Positions 37,411 to 48,235 of a stretch of 64,000 nucleotides of DNA are shown here, piece by piece (the first letter of the stretch is position 1; each line of letters starts with the position of its first letter). The stretch is from the NCBI RefSeq assembly GCF_963675985.1, contig NZ_OY780958.1, positions 1,488,001 through 1,552,000 on the forward strand, given 5' to 3'. The DNA comes from an uncultured Roseibium sp. Its GTDB lineage: Bacteria > Pseudomonadota > Alphaproteobacteria > Rhizobiales > Stappiaceae. The translations under genes were made by a program, and so were the position numbers. The notes under the pieces are model-generated. The model did no database searches, had not been told where the DNA came from, and saw only the letters and a list, made by a program, of their open reading frames with translations.

Positions 37411-38820
37411 TCAGACGGAGTAGTACAGGTCGAATTCGACCGGATGCGGCGTCATTTCGTAACGCTCGACTTCTTCCATCTTCAGTTCGATGTAAGCGTC
37501 GATCTGGTCGTCATCGAACACACCGCCGGCCTTCAGGAAGTCGCGGTCGGCGTCGAGGGATTCCATGGCTTCACGAAGTGTCCGGCAAACCGTCGGGATC
37601 TCGGCCAGTTCTTCCGGCGGCAGATCGTAGAGGTTCTTGTCCATCGCTTCGCCCGGATGGATCTTGTTCTTGATGCCGTCAAGACCGGCCATCAGCAGGG
37701 CGGAGAAGCAGAGGTACGGGTTCGCGGACGGATCCGGGAAGCGGACTTCCACGCGCTTTGCCTTCGGGTTGGACGAGAACGGAATACGGCAGGATGCCGA
37801 GCGGTTACGCGAGGAGTACGCCAGCAGAACCGGAGCTTCGTAACCCGGGACCAGACGCTTGTAGGAGTTGGTCGACGGGTTGGTGAAGGCGTTCAGCGCC
37901 TTGGCGTGCTTCAGAATACCGCCGATGAAATACAGGCAGGTCTCGGAGAGGTCCGCATACTGGTTGCCGGCGAAGACCGGAGCGCCTTCGTTCCAGATCG
38001 ACAGGTGGCAGTGCATGCCGGTGCCGTTGTCGCCGAAGACCGGCTTCGGCATGAACGTCGCCGTCTTGCCGTAAGCGTGGGCAACCTGATGGACCACGTA
38101 CTTGTAGATCTGCATGTGGTCGGCGCAGGTGGTCAGCTTGTTGAACTTCATGCCGAGTTCGTGCTGGGCAGCGGCCACTTCGTGGTGATGCTTTTCCGTG
38201 GAGACGCCCATGTCGGCCATGACGGACAGCATTTCGGAGCGGATGTCCTGGGCGCTGTCGATCGGCGGGACCGGGAAATAGCCGCCCTTGGTGCGCGGAC
38301 GGTGGCCGAGGTTGCCGGTGTCGTATTCGGAACCCATGTTGGACGGCAGTTCGACGCTGTCCAGCTGGAAGCCGGTGTCGTAGGGCTCGGAGGTAAAGCG
38401 AACGTCGTCGAAGAGGAAGAATTCAGCTTCCGGACCGACAAAGATGGTGTCGCCGAAACCGCCGGACTTGACGTAGGCTTCCGCCTTCTTGGCGGTCATG
38501 CGCGGGTCGCGGTTATAGGCTTCGCCGGTGATCGGATCGATGATGTCGCAGATGATAACCATGGTGGACTGGGCGAAGAACGGATCCATGTGAGCCGATT
38601 CCGGATCGAGGATCAGCATCATGTCGGACTCGTTGATGGCCTTCCAACCGGCGATGGACGAACCGTCGAAGGCAACGCCTTCAGCGAACATGTCTTCATC
38701 GACGAGGGCCACATCCATGGTGACGTGCTGCATCTTGCCGCGCGGGTCAGTAAAGCGCAGGTCGACGAACTTCACGTCCTTTTCTTTGATTTCCTTAAGG
38801 ACCTCGGAAGCAGTGGTCAT
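37411..38820 (-). CDS. glnA: Glutamine synthetase type I
   Basis: ATP-dependent enzyme that converts glutamate and ammonia to glutamine, the main entry of ammonium. The ATG at 38820 ([20 protein letters not shown]), with GGGA upstream, is preferred over one 9 bp earlier, giving 469 residues. Motifs: [49 protein letters not shown] (catalytic and ATP site) and NRSASCRIP. The adenylylation tyrosine is in [12 protein letters not shown] at residue ~398, so this is a GSI-beta enzyme controlled by GlnE. It is downstream of glnB in the usual glnBA operon. Confidence 0.97.
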   Translation of the reverse strand: MTTASEVLKEIKEKDVKFVDLRFTDPRGKMQHVTMDVALVDEDMFAEGVAFDGSSIAGWKAINESDMMLILDPESAHMDPFFAQSTMVIICDIIDPITGEAYNRDPRMTAKKAEAYVKSGGFGDTIFVGPEAEFFLFDDVRFTSEPYDTGFQLDSVELPSNMGSEYDTGNLGHRPRTKGGYFPVPPIDSAQDIRSEMLSVMADMGVSTEKHHHEVAAAQHELGMKFNKLTTCADHMQIYKYVVHQVAHAYGKTATFMPKPVFGDNGTGMHCHLSIWNEGAPVFAGNQYADLSETCLYFIGGILKHAKALNAFTNPSTNSYKRLVPGYEAPVLLAYSSRNRSASCRIPFSSNPKAKRVEVRFPDPSANPYLCFSALLMAGLDGIKNKIHPGEAMDKNLYDLPPEELAEIPTVCRTLREAMESLDADRDFLKAGGVFDDDQIDAYIELKMEEVERYEMTPHPVEFDLYYSV

Positions 38821-38945
38821 TATGTCCATCCCTTGATTTATCGTGTGAACAGGTTGGCTTGATCCCGGTGCCGGGCGTTTTGGATGATCGATAGTTCAAA
38901 AAGCGCCGGAACCGAAAGAGGGGGCCCGGGGAGGGCCGGATTTGG

Positions 38946-39392
<447 letters not shown>

Positions 39393-39396
39393 TTAA

Positions 39397-39412
39397 AGCA
39401 CGATGTGTGCCA
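39397..39412 (-). promoter_or_regulatory. Candidate sigma-54 promoter of glnB-glnA
   Basis: Read on the minus strand: TGGCAC, five bases, then GTGCT. The invariant GG and GC are separated by exactly 10 bases, matching the sigma-54 consensus with one change (GTGC for TTGC). It lies about 112 bp upstream of the glnB ATG, where NtrC-activated glnBA promoters usually lie. No perfect NtrC site was found in the 320 bp upstream. Confidence 0.7.
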
Positions 39413-39734
39413 GTTTTCGTCCTTTCGAATTCAAAAGTTTCTCGGACCGGAAATCGCCAAAAAAGAGAGCATATTTTGTCGCCCGCTTCGATTTGCACCC
39501 GGCGCCGCATTGTGAATATGCATAAAAAGTAATCAAGATGCCTAAAAAATGTTCCAGATCGCATTTTTCGGGTGACGTGACAGTCCACGCAACGGATGCA
39601 TTGTCTTCGCAAAGGTGCCGGATTTCAAACCCATGTGTCTTCATTCTTGCCAAGGCACGGCTTCGATTGTCTAAAGTGCCGGTCAAAAGGTTCACCACCT
39701 CCGGGTTAGAGGTGAAAACGGAGAGCTTGCCGCC
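39413..39734. other. Divergent intergenic region, glnB / NAD(P)HX repair gene
   Basis: About 320 bp with an AT-rich central part (39420-39560). It probably holds the NtrC enhancer region of glnBA and the promoter of the right-hand gene. The best NtrC-like stretch is TTGCACCCGGCGCCGCA near 39497, but its second half-site is poor. No gene seen. Confidence 0.4.
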
Positions 39735-41300
39735 TTGGCCTATCTGAGACCCGTCGATTTTCCGGAGTTGCTGTCGCCTGTTCAAATGGGAGAGGCGGAC
39801 CGGCTGACGATCGCCTCCGGCATACCAGGTCGCACCCTTATGGAAAATGCCGGCAAGCATGTCGCGGATGCCGCGACCGAAATGGCGGGTGAGGGCGGGC
39901 GCGTGCTGGTCCTCTGCGGCCCGGGGAACAACGGCGGAGATGGCTTTGTCGCCGCGCGGCTGTTGAAGCAGGCGGGATATCCCGTCGATGTCGCATTGTT
40001 GAAGGACCCTGGAGGGCTCGCTGGAGACGCCCTTCTGGCATTTCAGGATATGACCGCCCGGCAAGTCGGGCTCGTCCCAACGCGGATCGGCGCGGGGGAG
40101 CTTGGCTCGCTACTGGCATCGGCCGATCTCGTCATTGATGCCCTGCTGGGCGCAGGGCTGGACCGGGCCCTTTCCGGTTCATTGGCCGACATCGTCAATG
40201 AAATCAATGATGCCGGGTGCAAGGTTCTGAGTGTCGATTTGCCGACCGGGATCAACGGAGCGACCGGCGAAGTCATGGGCACGGCAATCAGGGCCGCGTG
40301 CTCCGTGACATTTTTCCGACTGAAGCCCGGCCATCTGCTTTATCCCGGTCGCGGCTATTGCGGCGAACTTCGTTGCGGAGATATCGGCATCACCGCCGAC
40401 ATCCTGGATTCGGTAAGGCCGGATACCGCCATGAACTGTCCATCCCTTTGGCGTTCCGCATGGCATCCGCCGCAGGCGGAAGGCCATAAGTACAGCCGCG
40501 GCCACGCGGTGGTTTTCGGCGGGCCGGTTCGCTCAACGGGGGCCGCCAGGCTTTCGGCCGCTGCCGCACTTCGGGCCGGAGCAGGGCTCGTGTCGGTCGC
40601 CTGTCCGCCTTCTGCCTTGATGGTCTATGCATCTCATCTGACAGCGGTCATGACCCGACCGATCAGCGGGGCCGGAGAGATCGGGGAACTCCTGTCGGAC
40701 AGGCGTCTGAATGCGGCGCTGATCGGGCCGGGATACGGTGTCGGTTCCGGGACGCGGGAGGACGTAGCGGAGATTCTGAAGCAGGATTGCGCTGTGGTTC
40801 TCGACGCGGACGCGCTCACCAGCTTCGAAAAGGAGCCGCAGGATCTGTTTCTGCAGATTGGAGAAAGGGAGCTGCCGGTCGTCATGACACCGCACACCGG
40901 TGAGTTCGCAAGGCTTTTTCCCGACCTTGCAGACGCAGACCGGTTAACGGCCGCCCGGCTTGCGGCGGCAAGAAGCCGGGCAGTCATCGTTCTGAAAGGG
41001 GCCGACACCGTTATCGCTGCGCCCGACGGCCGGGCCGCGATCAATGCCAACGCCTCACCCTGGCTGGCGACCGCCGGATCGGGAGACGTTTTGGCGGGTA
41101 TCGTCTGTGCCTGTCTGGCCCAGTCGCTTCCCGCCTTCGAAGCCGCCGCCATGGGCGTCTGGCTGCATTCGGAAGCGGGCAATGAGGTTGGGGCCGGGCT
41201 GATCGCGGAGGACCTTATCCCTTCGCTGAAGCCGGTGATTGCCCGTCTTGTGGAAAAAACCATGCCCAAGGATGATGCAAAAACGTCATTTTTCCTTTGA
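39735..41300 (+). CDS. nnr: Bifunctional NAD(P)H-hydrate repair enzyme (epimerase + dehydratase)
   Basis: Repairs hydrated NADH/NADPH: the N-terminal YjeF_N domain epimerises R- to S-NAD(P)HX and the C-terminal ribokinase-like domain dehydrates it using ADP. The frame starts at a TTG at 39735; the alignable N-terminus LLSPVQMGEADRLTIASGIPG supports a start at or just before this. YjeF_N (residues ~1-220) shows MENAGKHVADAA, LCGPGNNGGDGFVAARLL and DALLGAGLDRALSG. The dehydratase domain has AVVFGGPVRSTGAARLSA, VVMTPHTGEFARLFP, VVLKGADTVIAAPDG and TAGSGDVLAGIV. Total 521 residues, as in the family. Confidence 0.93.
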   Translation: MAYLRPVDFPELLSPVQMGEADRLTIASGIPGRTLMENAGKHVADAATEMAGEGGRVLVLCGPGNNGGDGFVAARLLKQAGYPVDVALLKDPGGLAGDALLAFQDMTARQVGLVPTRIGAGELGSLLASADLVIDALLGAGLDRALSGSLADIVNEINDAGCKVLSVDLPTGINGATGEVMGTAIRAACSVTFFRLKPGHLLYPGRGYCGELRCGDIGITADILDSVRPDTAMNCPSLWRSAWHPPQAEGHKYSRGHAVVFGGPVRSTGAARLSAAAALRAGAGLVSVACPPSALMVYASHLTAVMTRPISGAGEIGELLSDRRLNAALIGPGYGVGSGTREDVAEILKQDCAVVLDADALTSFEKEPQDLFLQIGERELPVVMTPHTGEFARLFPDLADADRLTAARLAAARSRAVIVLKGADTVIAAPDGRAAINANASPWLATAGSGDVLAGIVCACLAQSLPAFEAAAMGVWLHSEAGNEVGAGLIAEDLIPSLKPVIARLVEKTMPKDDAKTSFFL

Positions 41301-41358
41301 TGCGCAAATTCCCGGTGCTATAGAGGCCGCGCCCTGGCTTCGGGCTGGACCGGCCGTT

Positions 41359-41443
41359 GCGGGCGTGGTGGAACTGGTAGACACGCCAGATTTAGGTTCT
41401 GGTGGCGCAAGCCGTGGGGGTTCAAGTCCCTCCGCCCGCACCA
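41359..41443 (+). tRNA. tRNA-Leu (TAG), CCA encoded
   Basis: Acceptor strands GCGGGCG / CGCCCGC pair fully with discriminator A and an encoded CCA at 41441-41443. The anticodon arm CCAGA-TTTAGGT-TCTGG gives anticodon TAG. The long variable arm (TGGCGCAAGCCG) is typical of type II Leu tRNAs. Length is 85 nt with CCA. Confidence 0.96.
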
Positions 41444-41566
41444 TGTCCAAGGGCGAGAGCGTTTCCGTGAGGTGCCCGTCATCGGGCTTTCCAGAAGACG
41501 CCGGACAGGAATTTCAAACACGACAATGGAACTGGTCGTTCCATACCAAGGACGAAGCACGAACCA

Positions 41567-42916
41567 ATGCAGGTAACCGAAACCCTCGCCGAGGGCCTCA
41601 AGCGAGAGCTGAAAATCGACATTCCGGCCGGCGATCTGGCTTCCAAGCTCGACGCCTATATGGAAGATTTGAAGTCCAAGGCGCAAATCAAAGGCTTTCG
41701 TCCGGGCAAGGTGCCGGTTGCGCATCTGAAAAAGATGTACGGTCGCCAGGCCATGGCCGAAATCCTGAGCAACACCATTCAGGAAACCAGCCAGAAGGCC
41801 ATCGAAGACCGCTCCGAACGCCCGGCGCTGACCCCGAACATCGACCTTCCGGACGAAGAAGCTGAAAAGATCCTCGCAGGCGATGCGGATCTTTCCTTCA
41901 CCATGAGCTACGATCTTCTTCCGGACTTCGAGATCATGGACTTCTCCAAGATCGAGGTCGAACGCCCGGTCGTCGACGTTTCCGATGAGGAAGTCGACAC
42001 CCAGATTGCCGAAATTGCCAAGAACAACGTTCCGTTCGAGGAAAAGAAGGGCAAGGCCGAGGACGGCGATCGCGTGACCATGTCCTACCTGGGCAAGATC
42101 GACGGCGAGCCGTTCGAAGGCGGTGCGGACGAAAACGGCCAGCTGGTGCTCGGCTCCGGCCAGTTTATCCCGGGCTTCGAGGATCAGCTCATCGGCGCGA
42201 AGGCCGGTGACGAAAAGGTCGTCGAAGTGACCTTCCCGGAAGAATATCCGGCCGCACATCTGGCCGGAAAGGCCGCGACCTTTGACGTGGTCGTCAAAGA
42301 AGTCGCAGCTCCCGGCGAAGCTAAGATCGACGACGAATTCGCAAAAGGCCTCGGCCTTGATTCGCTCGACAAGCTGAAAGAAATCGTCCGCGGCCAGATC
42401 GAGAGCCAGTTCGGTGCGATGACCCGCCAGCGCGTCAAGCGTCAGCTTCTGGACAAGCTGGACGAGCATTATTCCTTCGATCTGCCTGAAGCCCTGCTGA
42501 ATTCCGAATTCGACGTGGTCTGGAACCAGGTTGAAGAGGACATGAAGCGCAACGAGAAAAACTTCGAGGACGAAGGCACCACGGAAGAAGCGGCCAAGGC
42601 GGACTACCGCAAGATCGCAGAGCGTCGTGTCCGTCTCGGCCTGGTGCTTTCCGAAGTCGGCGAAAAGAACAACATCCAGGTGACCGACGAGGAAATGCAG
42701 CGGGCGCTCTACGACCGTGTCCGTCAGTTCCCGGGTCAGGAGCAGCAGGTGTTCGAGTTCTACAAGAACAACCAGCAGGCTCTCGCGTCCCTGCGCGCGC
42801 CGATCTATGAGGAAAAAGTCGTCGACTTCATGCTCGAGCTCGCCAAGGTTTCCGACAAGACGGTGACCAAGGAAGAGCTTGAAAAGCTCGTGGCTGAGGA
42901 CGAGGAAGACGCCTAA
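41567..42916 (+). CDS. tig: Trigger factor
   Basis: Ribosome-bound chaperone and peptidyl-prolyl isomerase that meets nascent chains at the exit tunnel. The 449-residue protein starts MQVTETLAEGLKRELKIDIP. The ribosome-binding signature is IKGFRPGKVPVAHLKKMYG near residues 43-60. The FKBP-type PPIase domain covers ~155-245 (GDRVTMSYLGKIDGEPFEGG and LGSGQFIPGFEDQLIGAKAGD). The helical C-terminal arms end in an acidic tail. It heads the conserved tig-clpP-clpX-lon-hup neighbourhood. Confidence 0.97.
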   Translation: MQVTETLAEGLKRELKIDIPAGDLASKLDAYMEDLKSKAQIKGFRPGKVPVAHLKKMYGRQAMAEILSNTIQETSQKAIEDRSERPALTPNIDLPDEEAEKILAGDADLSFTMSYDLLPDFEIMDFSKIEVERPVVDVSDEEVDTQIAEIAKNNVPFEEKKGKAEDGDRVTMSYLGKIDGEPFEGGADENGQLVLGSGQFIPGFEDQLIGAKAGDEKVVEVTFPEEYPAAHLAGKAATFDVVVKEVAAPGEAKIDDEFAKGLGLDSLDKLKEIVRGQIESQFGAMTRQRVKRQLLDKLDEHYSFDLPEALLNSEFDVVWNQVEEDMKRNEKNFEDEGTTEEAAKADYRKIAERRVRLGLVLSEVGEKNNIQVTDEEMQRALYDRVRQFPGQEQQVFEFYKNNQQALASLRAPIYEEKVVDFMLELAKVSDKTVTKEELEKLVAEDEEDA

Positions 42917-42941
42917 GCGTTTTCTACGGCAAAAATCGGTG

Positions 42942-42979
42942 GATGCGGCGGCGTTTTAACTTTGCTTTCATGCCGCATC
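42942..42979. other. Inverted repeat downstream of tig
   Basis: GATGCGGC (42942-42949) and GCCGCATC (42972-42979) pair perfectly around 22 bases, between tig and clpP. A second weak hairpin followed by TTTTTT lies at ~43008-43033. Together they may form the tig terminator or clpP leader structures. Function not shown by sequence. Confidence 0.4.
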
Positions 42980-43115
42980 TGCCATGGCTTTCCGAATGGA
43001 GCGGCATCCCCTATGTATGGGGTGTCGCTTTTTTCGAGGCAGGCCTGAGTACGGTGTGGCCTGTATCCGCCCGGTGACCTTGTCTCCGGGGACACACACA
43101 GCATATGGACAAGGT

Positions 43116-43751
43116 ATGAAGGATCCTGTTGACATCTACATGAATACTCTCGTGCCCATGGTGGTTGAACAAACCAACCGGGGCGAGCGGGCCTTCGATA
43201 TCTATTCGCGTCTTCTCAAAGAGCGGATTATCTTTCTCACAGGTCCCATCGAGGACCACGTGGCAACCCTGGTCAGCGCGCAGCTTCTCTATCTCGAAGC
43301 CGAAAACCCGACCAAGGAAATCGCCCTTTACATCAATTCGCCGGGAGGACTGGTGACGTCCGGCCTTGCGATCTACGACACCATGCAGTTCATCCGTCCG
43401 CCAGTGTCGACCCTTTGTATCGGCCAGGCAGCCTCAATGGGGTCGCTTCTGCTGGCGGCCGGCGAGAAGGAGATGCGCTTCATCCTGCCGAACGCACGGG
43501 TGATGGTGCACCAGCCTTCCGGCGGTTTCCGGGGACAGGCAGCGGACATCATGCTTCATGCCCAGGAAATCCTGGCGATGAAGCGCCGGCTGAACGACAT
43601 CTACGTCAAGCACACGGGGCAGAGCCTGGATGCAGTCGAGGAAGCGCTGGAGCGCGACAACTTCATGACGGCGGAAACCGCAAAAAGCTTCGGCATTGTG
43701 GATAGTGTGATCACCGATCGTACAAGCCTGAGTGGCGAAGACGAGAATTAA
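43116..43751 (+). CDS. clpP: ATP-dependent Clp protease proteolytic subunit
   Basis: Serine peptidase that forms the double-heptamer chamber used by ClpX and ClpA. The ATG at 43116 ([20 protein letters not shown]) fits Rhizobiales ClpP N-termini; the longer in-frame extension upstream is not family-like. The protein is 211 residues. The catalytic triad lies in [14 protein letters not shown] (Ser), [16 protein letters not shown] (His) and the downstream Asp in [11 protein letters not shown]. Family blocks [13 protein letters not shown] and [10 protein letters not shown] are intact. clpX follows after 250 bp. Confidence 0.97.
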   Translation: MKDPVDIYMNTLVPMVVEQTNRGERAFDIYSRLLKERIIFLTGPIEDHVATLVSAQLLYLEAENPTKEIALYINSPGGLVTSGLAIYDTMQFIRPPVSTLCIGQAASMGSLLLAAGEKEMRFILPNARVMVHQPSGGFRGQAADIMLHAQEILAMKRRLNDIYVKHTGQSLDAVEEALERDNFMTAETAKSFGIVDSVITDRTSLSGEDEN

Positions 43752-43770
43752 GGTGAGTTTTCCGGCTCTT

Positions 43771-43790
43771 CCGCCCGGATGGCCGGGCGG
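43771..43790. other. GC stem-loop between clpP and clpX
   Basis: CCGCCCGG-atgg-CCGGGCGG: a perfect 8-bp stem 20 bp after clpP, without a T-run. It may stabilise the clpP mRNA 3' end or weakly attenuate read-through to clpX. Confidence 0.5.
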
Positions 43791-44005
43791 CGGGCCGGTA
43801 ACCTAAAGATGAAAAAACGGCCCGTTTTTTTCCTTCGCCTTAAACCTATATTGATTTTTGCAGGCGAAGCATGATGACATCGGAGTCTGAAGAAACGGAC
43901 GCAAACGCTCCCGAGCGGTAATTTCGAGCCAGTTTCGCCACAATTTGGCGCCAACTGGGCAGTTTGGGGAGGAAGGTACCTCCCATGAGACGCGGGGTTG
44001 AATAA

Positions 44006-45271
44006 ATGACAAAGGCCAGCGGCAGCGATTCCAAGAATACGCTCTACTGCTCCTTCTGCGGCAAGAGCCAGCATGAGGTTCGCAAGCTGATCGCCGGCCC
44101 GACTGTTTTCATTTGCGATGAATGTGTCGAGCTGTGCATGGATATCATCCGCGAGGAGAACAAGTCCTCGTTGGTCAAATCTCGGGACGGGATCCCGACG
44201 CCTCAGGAAATTCGCGATGTCCTCGATGACTATGTCATCGGGCAGAACAGCGCGAAGAAGGTCCTGTCGGTCGCGGTCCACAACCACTACAAACGCCTCA
44301 ACCACGCATCCAAGAACAACGATGTGGAACTGGCGAAATCGAATATTCTGCTCGTCGGTCCGACCGGCTGCGGCAAGACGCTTCTCGCCCAGACCCTGGC
44401 GCGTATCCTCGATGTGCCGTTCACGATGGCGGATGCCACAACGCTGACCGAGGCCGGTTATGTCGGTGAGGACGTCGAAAACATCATTCTGAAGCTGCTG
44501 CAGTCCGCCGACTACAACGTGGAACGGGCGCAGCGCGGCATCGTCTACATCGATGAGGTCGACAAGATCAGCCGCAAGGCGGACAATCCGTCGATCACCC
44601 GCGACGTGTCGGGCGAGGGCGTTCAGCAGGCCCTTCTGAAGATCATGGAAGGCACGGTTGCCTCGGTTCCGCCGCAGGGCGGCCGCAAGCATCCGCAGCA
44701 GGAATTCCTCCAGGTGGACACGACGAACATCCTGTTCATCTGTGGTGGGGCTTTTGCCGGTCTCGACAAGATCATCTCCGACCGCGGTACCAAGACCTCG
44801 ATTGGGTTCAAGGCCAAGGTAACGGCCCCGGAAGATCGCCGCATCGGCGAACTCTTCTCCGCACTGGAGCCGGAAGATCTCCTGAAGTTCGGCCTCATTC
44901 CGGAGTTCGTCGGCCGCCTGCCGGTGATCGCGACCCTGGAAGATCTGGACGAAGACGCTCTGGTCACCATCCTCACCGAGCCGAAGAACGCTCTGGTGAA
45001 ACAGTACCAGCGTCTGTTCGAGATGGAGAACGTGGAACTGTCCTTCCACGAGGAAGCCTTGAAGGCGATTGCGCGCAAGGCCATCGAGCGCAAAACCGGT
45101 GCACGTGGTCTGCGGTCGATTCTCGAGGCGATTCTTCTCGACACCATGTACGAACTTCCTGGCCTCAAGGGCGTCAAGGAAGTGGTGATCTCTCCGGAGG
45201 TGGTGGAAGGCAAGGCCCGTCCGCTCTACATCTACGAAGACCGCGAAGAAACTTCCGCGACCAGTGCCTGA
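44006..45271 (+). CDS. clpX: ATP-dependent Clp protease ATP-binding subunit ClpX
   Basis: AAA+ unfoldase that feeds substrates to ClpP; it is essential for cell-cycle proteolysis in many alphaproteobacteria. The 421-residue protein has the N-terminal zinc-binding domain ([16 protein letters not shown] and [10 protein letters not shown], two CxxC pairs). Walker A is [15 protein letters not shown], Walker [11 protein letters not shown], the pore loop GYVGEDVEN, and the ClpP-binding IGF loop [10 protein letters not shown]. Length and layout are standard. It is 250 bp downstream of clpP and ends in a terminator before lon. Confidence 0.98.
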   Translation: MTKASGSDSKNTLYCSFCGKSQHEVRKLIAGPTVFICDECVELCMDIIREENKSSLVKSRDGIPTPQEIRDVLDDYVIGQNSAKKVLSVAVHNHYKRLNHASKNNDVELAKSNILLVGPTGCGKTLLAQTLARILDVPFTMADATTLTEAGYVGEDVENIILKLLQSADYNVERAQRGIVYIDEVDKISRKADNPSITRDVSGEGVQQALLKIMEGTVASVPPQGGRKHPQQEFLQVDTTNILFICGGAFAGLDKIISDRGTKTSIGFKAKVTAPEDRRIGELFSALEPEDLLKFGLIPEFVGRLPVIATLEDLDEDALVTILTEPKNALVKQYQRLFEMENVELSFHEEALKAIARKAIERKTGARGLRSILEAILLDTMYELPGLKGVKEVVISPEVVEGKARPLYIYEDREETSATSA

Positions 45272-45308
45272 TCCGGCTTAAATTCTCGGACTTGCCCGCT
45301 AATTTGGA

Positions 45309-45334
45309 ATGCCGCCCATAAGGGCGGCATTTTC
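45309..45334 (+). terminator. Intrinsic terminator of clpX
   Basis: ATGCCGCC and GGGCGGCAT pair across a small CATAA loop, followed by TTTTCC, 38 bp after the stop. Confidence 0.82.
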
Positions 45335-45410
45335 CGTTTCAGGCCCGGTGGTGTCTTGTTGGTGCATTGCGGCATAGCGGTTTTCCACCGGTTGCGGATT
45401 CGTCAACAAT

Positions 45411-45481
45411 GATTGGATTACAAGTGTTCCAGTTGCCTTGACACTTGGGGGACAGGTGTCCACCTAATAGATGATCCAATC
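45411..45481 (+). promoter_or_regulatory. Structured lon upstream region (nested inverted repeats)
   Basis: GATTGGAT (45411-45418) and ATCCAATC (45474-45481) are exact complements. Inside them GACACTT and AGGTGTC form a second hairpin around GGGGGAC. A CTTGACA-like -35 box lies within (45437), with CCTAATAG about 20 bases on. This may be the lon promoter/operator, possibly heat-shock controlled, or a 5' leader structure. The spacing does not match the usual sigma-32 consensus well. Confidence 0.4.
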
Positions 45482-45611
45482 CGGCAATGCGGACCGGGTC
45501 CGGGCCCATCGGGACGGAACGGTCCGGCTTTTGCGGACGATAGCGTCCGATGCCGGCTTCCAGCGCAAGCAACCGCCTTAATCCAAGGGGTGCGGGCGCG
45601 CAAAGAAAGGA

Positions 45612-48047
45612 ATGATAATGAGCGACGAAGAAACACGCTCTTTCGATGTGACGGAAACCGCCGTCTATCCTGTGCTCCCCCTGCGGGATATCGTCGTCTT
45701 CCCGCATATGATCGTCCCCCTGTTCGTCGGGCGCGAAAAATCCATTCGCGCGCTCGAAGAGGTGATGACCACCGACAAACATATCCTGCTCGCAACGCAG
45801 AAGAATGCGGCGGATGATGATCCCGAATCCGACCAGATCTATGAGGTCGGGACGCTGGCGACCGTGCTGCAGCTTCTGAAACTGCCCGACAACACTGTGA
45901 AGGTGCTGGTCGAGGGCGGCGCGCGTGCGCGCATCGACGGCTATACTGGTCGCGAGGATTATTACGAAGCAACTGCGACCGTGCTTCCCGAGCGCGATGG
46001 CGAAGACGTCGAGATCGAGGCCCTCGCACGTTCGGTGCTGGCGGAGTTCGAAAACTACGTCAAGCTTAACAAGAAGGTCTCGCCGGAGGTTCTTGGCGCG
46101 GTCAACCAGATCGACGACTATTCCAAGCTCGCCGACACGATCGCCTCGCATCTGGCGATCAAGATCCCGGAAAAGCAGGAAATCCTCGGCGTTGATTCCA
46201 TCTCCGAGCGCCTTGAACGGGTTCTCGGCATGATGGAAAGCGAAATTTCCGTCCTGCAGGTTGAAAAGCGCATCCGCTCGCGGGTCAAGCGCCAGATGGA
46301 GAAGACCCAGCGCGAGTACTATCTGAACGAGCAGATGAAGGCCATTCAGAAGGAACTCGGCGACAGTGAGGACGGCCGCGACGAGATCGCGGAACTTGAA
46401 GAGAAGATCAAGAAGACCAAGCTCTCCAAGGAAGCGCGCGAACGGGCCAATGCGGAGATCAAGAAGCTCAAGCAGATGAGCCCGATGTCGGCGGAAGCCA
46501 CCGTCGTGCGCAACTACCTGGACTGGCTTGTCGGCATTCCGTGGAGCAAGAAGAGCAAGGTCAAGCACGATCTGGCCTTCTCCGAGAAAGTGCTCGACAC
46601 CGATCACTATGGCCTTGAGAAGGTCAAGGAGCGGATCGTCGAATATCTGGCGGTTCAGGCACGCGCAAACAAGCTGAAAGGCCCGATTCTCTGCCTGGTC
46701 GGACCTCCCGGCGTGGGTAAGACCTCGCTCGGCAAGTCCATTGCCAAGGCGACGGGCCGCGAGTTCGTACGCATGTCACTCGGCGGGGTCCGTGACGAAG
46801 CGGAAATCCGCGGTCACCGTCGCACCTATATCGGCTCGATGCCCGGCAAGGTCATCCAGTCGATGAAGAAGGCCAAGAAGTCCAATCCGCTGTTCCTGCT
46901 CGACGAGATCGACAAGATGGGCATGGATTTCCGTGGTGATCCGTCGTCCGCCCTTCTGGAAGTGCTGGATCCGGAACAGAACTCCTCGTTCATGGACCAT
47001 TACCTGGAGGTCGAATACGACCTGTCCGACGTGATGTTCGTGACTACGGCCAATACGCTCAACATTCCGGCGCCTCTGATGGACCGGATGGAGGTTATCC
47101 GTATTGCCGGTTACACCGAGGACGAGAAGATCGAGATCTGCCGCCGGCACCTGCTGCCGAAGGCGGAAAAGGATCATGGCCTGCGCGATGGCGAATTCTC
47201 GATCGAGGACGAGGCCCTGCGCTTCGTGGTGCGCCGCTACACACGTGAGGCGGGCGTGCGTAACCTTGAACGCGAAATGGCGACCCTTGCCCGTAAGGCG
47301 GTCAAGGACATCCTGATGAGCGACAAGGAAAAGATTGTCGTCACCACGGACGTCGTTGAATCCTATCTCGGTGTACCGCGCTATCGCTACGGCGAGGCCG
47401 AACTTGAGGATCAGGTCGGTGTCGTCACCGGTCTTGCCTGGACCGAGGTCGGTGGAGAGCTGCTCACCATTGAAGGCGTCATGATGCCCGGCAAGGGTAA
47501 GATGACGGTGACGGGCAACCTGAAGGACGTGATGAAGGAATCCATTTCCGCCGCAGCGTCCTATGTGCGCTCCCGCGCCATCGACTACGGCATCGAACCG
47601 CCGATGTTCGAGAAGCGCGACATCCACGTCCACGTGCCGGAAGGGGCGACTCCGAAGGATGGTCCGTCGGCCGGTATCGCCATGGCAACGGCTGTCATCT
47701 CGACGCTCACCGGAATTCCGGTGCACAGGGATGTGGCCATGACCGGGGAGATCACGCTTCGCGGGCGGATCCTGCCGATCGGTGGTCTGAAGGAGAAGCT
47801 GCTGGCGGCCCTCAGGGGCGGCATCAAGACGGTGATGATCCCGGAAGACAACGCCAAGGACCTGGCGGACATTCCGGACTCGGTGAAAAATTCGCTGGAA
47901 ATCATTCCGGTCTCGAGCATGGAAGAGGTGCTGAAAACGGCGCTTACCCGCCTGCCGGAGCCCATCGAATGGGATGAGGCAGCCGCCGACGCTGCCGCGA
48001 AAGCGGCCCGTTCGGAGGATGATTCGGCGGGTGTGCTCGCGCACTGA
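45612..48047 (+). CDS. lon: ATP-dependent Lon protease
   Basis: Homohexameric AAA+ protease that degrades misfolded and regulatory proteins (for example CcrM and DnaA in Caulobacter). The 811-residue protein has the LON substrate-binding domain at the N-terminus ([21 protein letters not shown]), a coiled-coil region ([17 protein letters not shown]), Walker [17 protein letters not shown] and Walker [14 protein letters not shown]. The C-terminal protease domain has the Ser-Lys dyad: Ser ~686 in [12 protein letters not shown] and Lys ~729 in [14 protein letters not shown]. Length matches LonA. The start at 45618 is an in-frame alternative ([10 protein letters not shown]). Confidence 0.98.
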   Translation: MIMSDEETRSFDVTETAVYPVLPLRDIVVFPHMIVPLFVGREKSIRALEEVMTTDKHILLATQKNAADDDPESDQIYEVGTLATVLQLLKLPDNTVKVLVEGGARARIDGYTGREDYYEATATVLPERDGEDVEIEALARSVLAEFENYVKLNKKVSPEVLGAVNQIDDYSKLADTIASHLAIKIPEKQEILGVDSISERLERVLGMMESEISVLQVEKRIRSRVKRQMEKTQREYYLNEQMKAIQKELGDSEDGRDEIAELEEKIKKTKLSKEARERANAEIKKLKQMSPMSAEATVVRNYLDWLVGIPWSKKSKVKHDLAFSEKVLDTDHYGLEKVKERIVEYLAVQARANKLKGPILCLVGPPGVGKTSLGKSIAKATGREFVRMSLGGVRDEAEIRGHRRTYIGSMPGKVIQSMKKAKKSNPLFLLDEIDKMGMDFRGDPSSALLEVLDPEQNSSFMDHYLEVEYDLSDVMFVTTANTLNIPAPLMDRMEVIRIAGYTEDEKIEICRRHLLPKAEKDHGLRDGEFSIEDEALRFVVRRYTREAGVRNLEREMATLARKAVKDILMSDKEKIVVTTDVVESYLGVPRYRYGEAELEDQVGVVTGLAWTEVGGELLTIEGVMMPGKGKMTVTGNLKDVMKESISAAASYVRSRAIDYGIEPPMFEKRDIHVHVPEGATPKDGPSAGIAMATAVISTLTGIPVHRDVAMTGEITLRGRILPIGGLKEKLLAALRGGIKTVMIPEDNAKDLADIPDSVKNSLEIIPVSSMEEVLKTALTRLPEPIEWDEAAADAAAKAARSEDDSAGVLAH

Positions 48048-48074
48048 GCGCATGCTAAACCGTTGCAAAAATGC

Positions 48075-48105
48075 AAAGCCCCGGGGTCTCCGGGGCTTTT
48101 CTTTT
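48075..48105 (+). terminator. Intrinsic terminator of lon
   Basis: AAAGCCCCGG and CCGGGGCTTTT pair around GGTCT with a T-rich tail (CTTTT), 27 bp after lon. Confidence 0.9.
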
Positions 48106-48235
48106 GAATAATCACCAAAAATGGCGGTTTTCTGCGAAAAAATGGCTTGCGTTTAGGCTCGTTTCGCACGAATTTCCGGCAACGGCGCTGACGGGAATCG
48201 TCGGCTTACCGCCGTTTCTTAGAAAGGTATCTACT

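Noticed and set aside
42984..43115. 44-residue N-terminal extension of ClpP
   Set aside because: The extension ([17 protein letters not shown]...) is not found in ClpP proteins; the ATG at 43116 fits the family.
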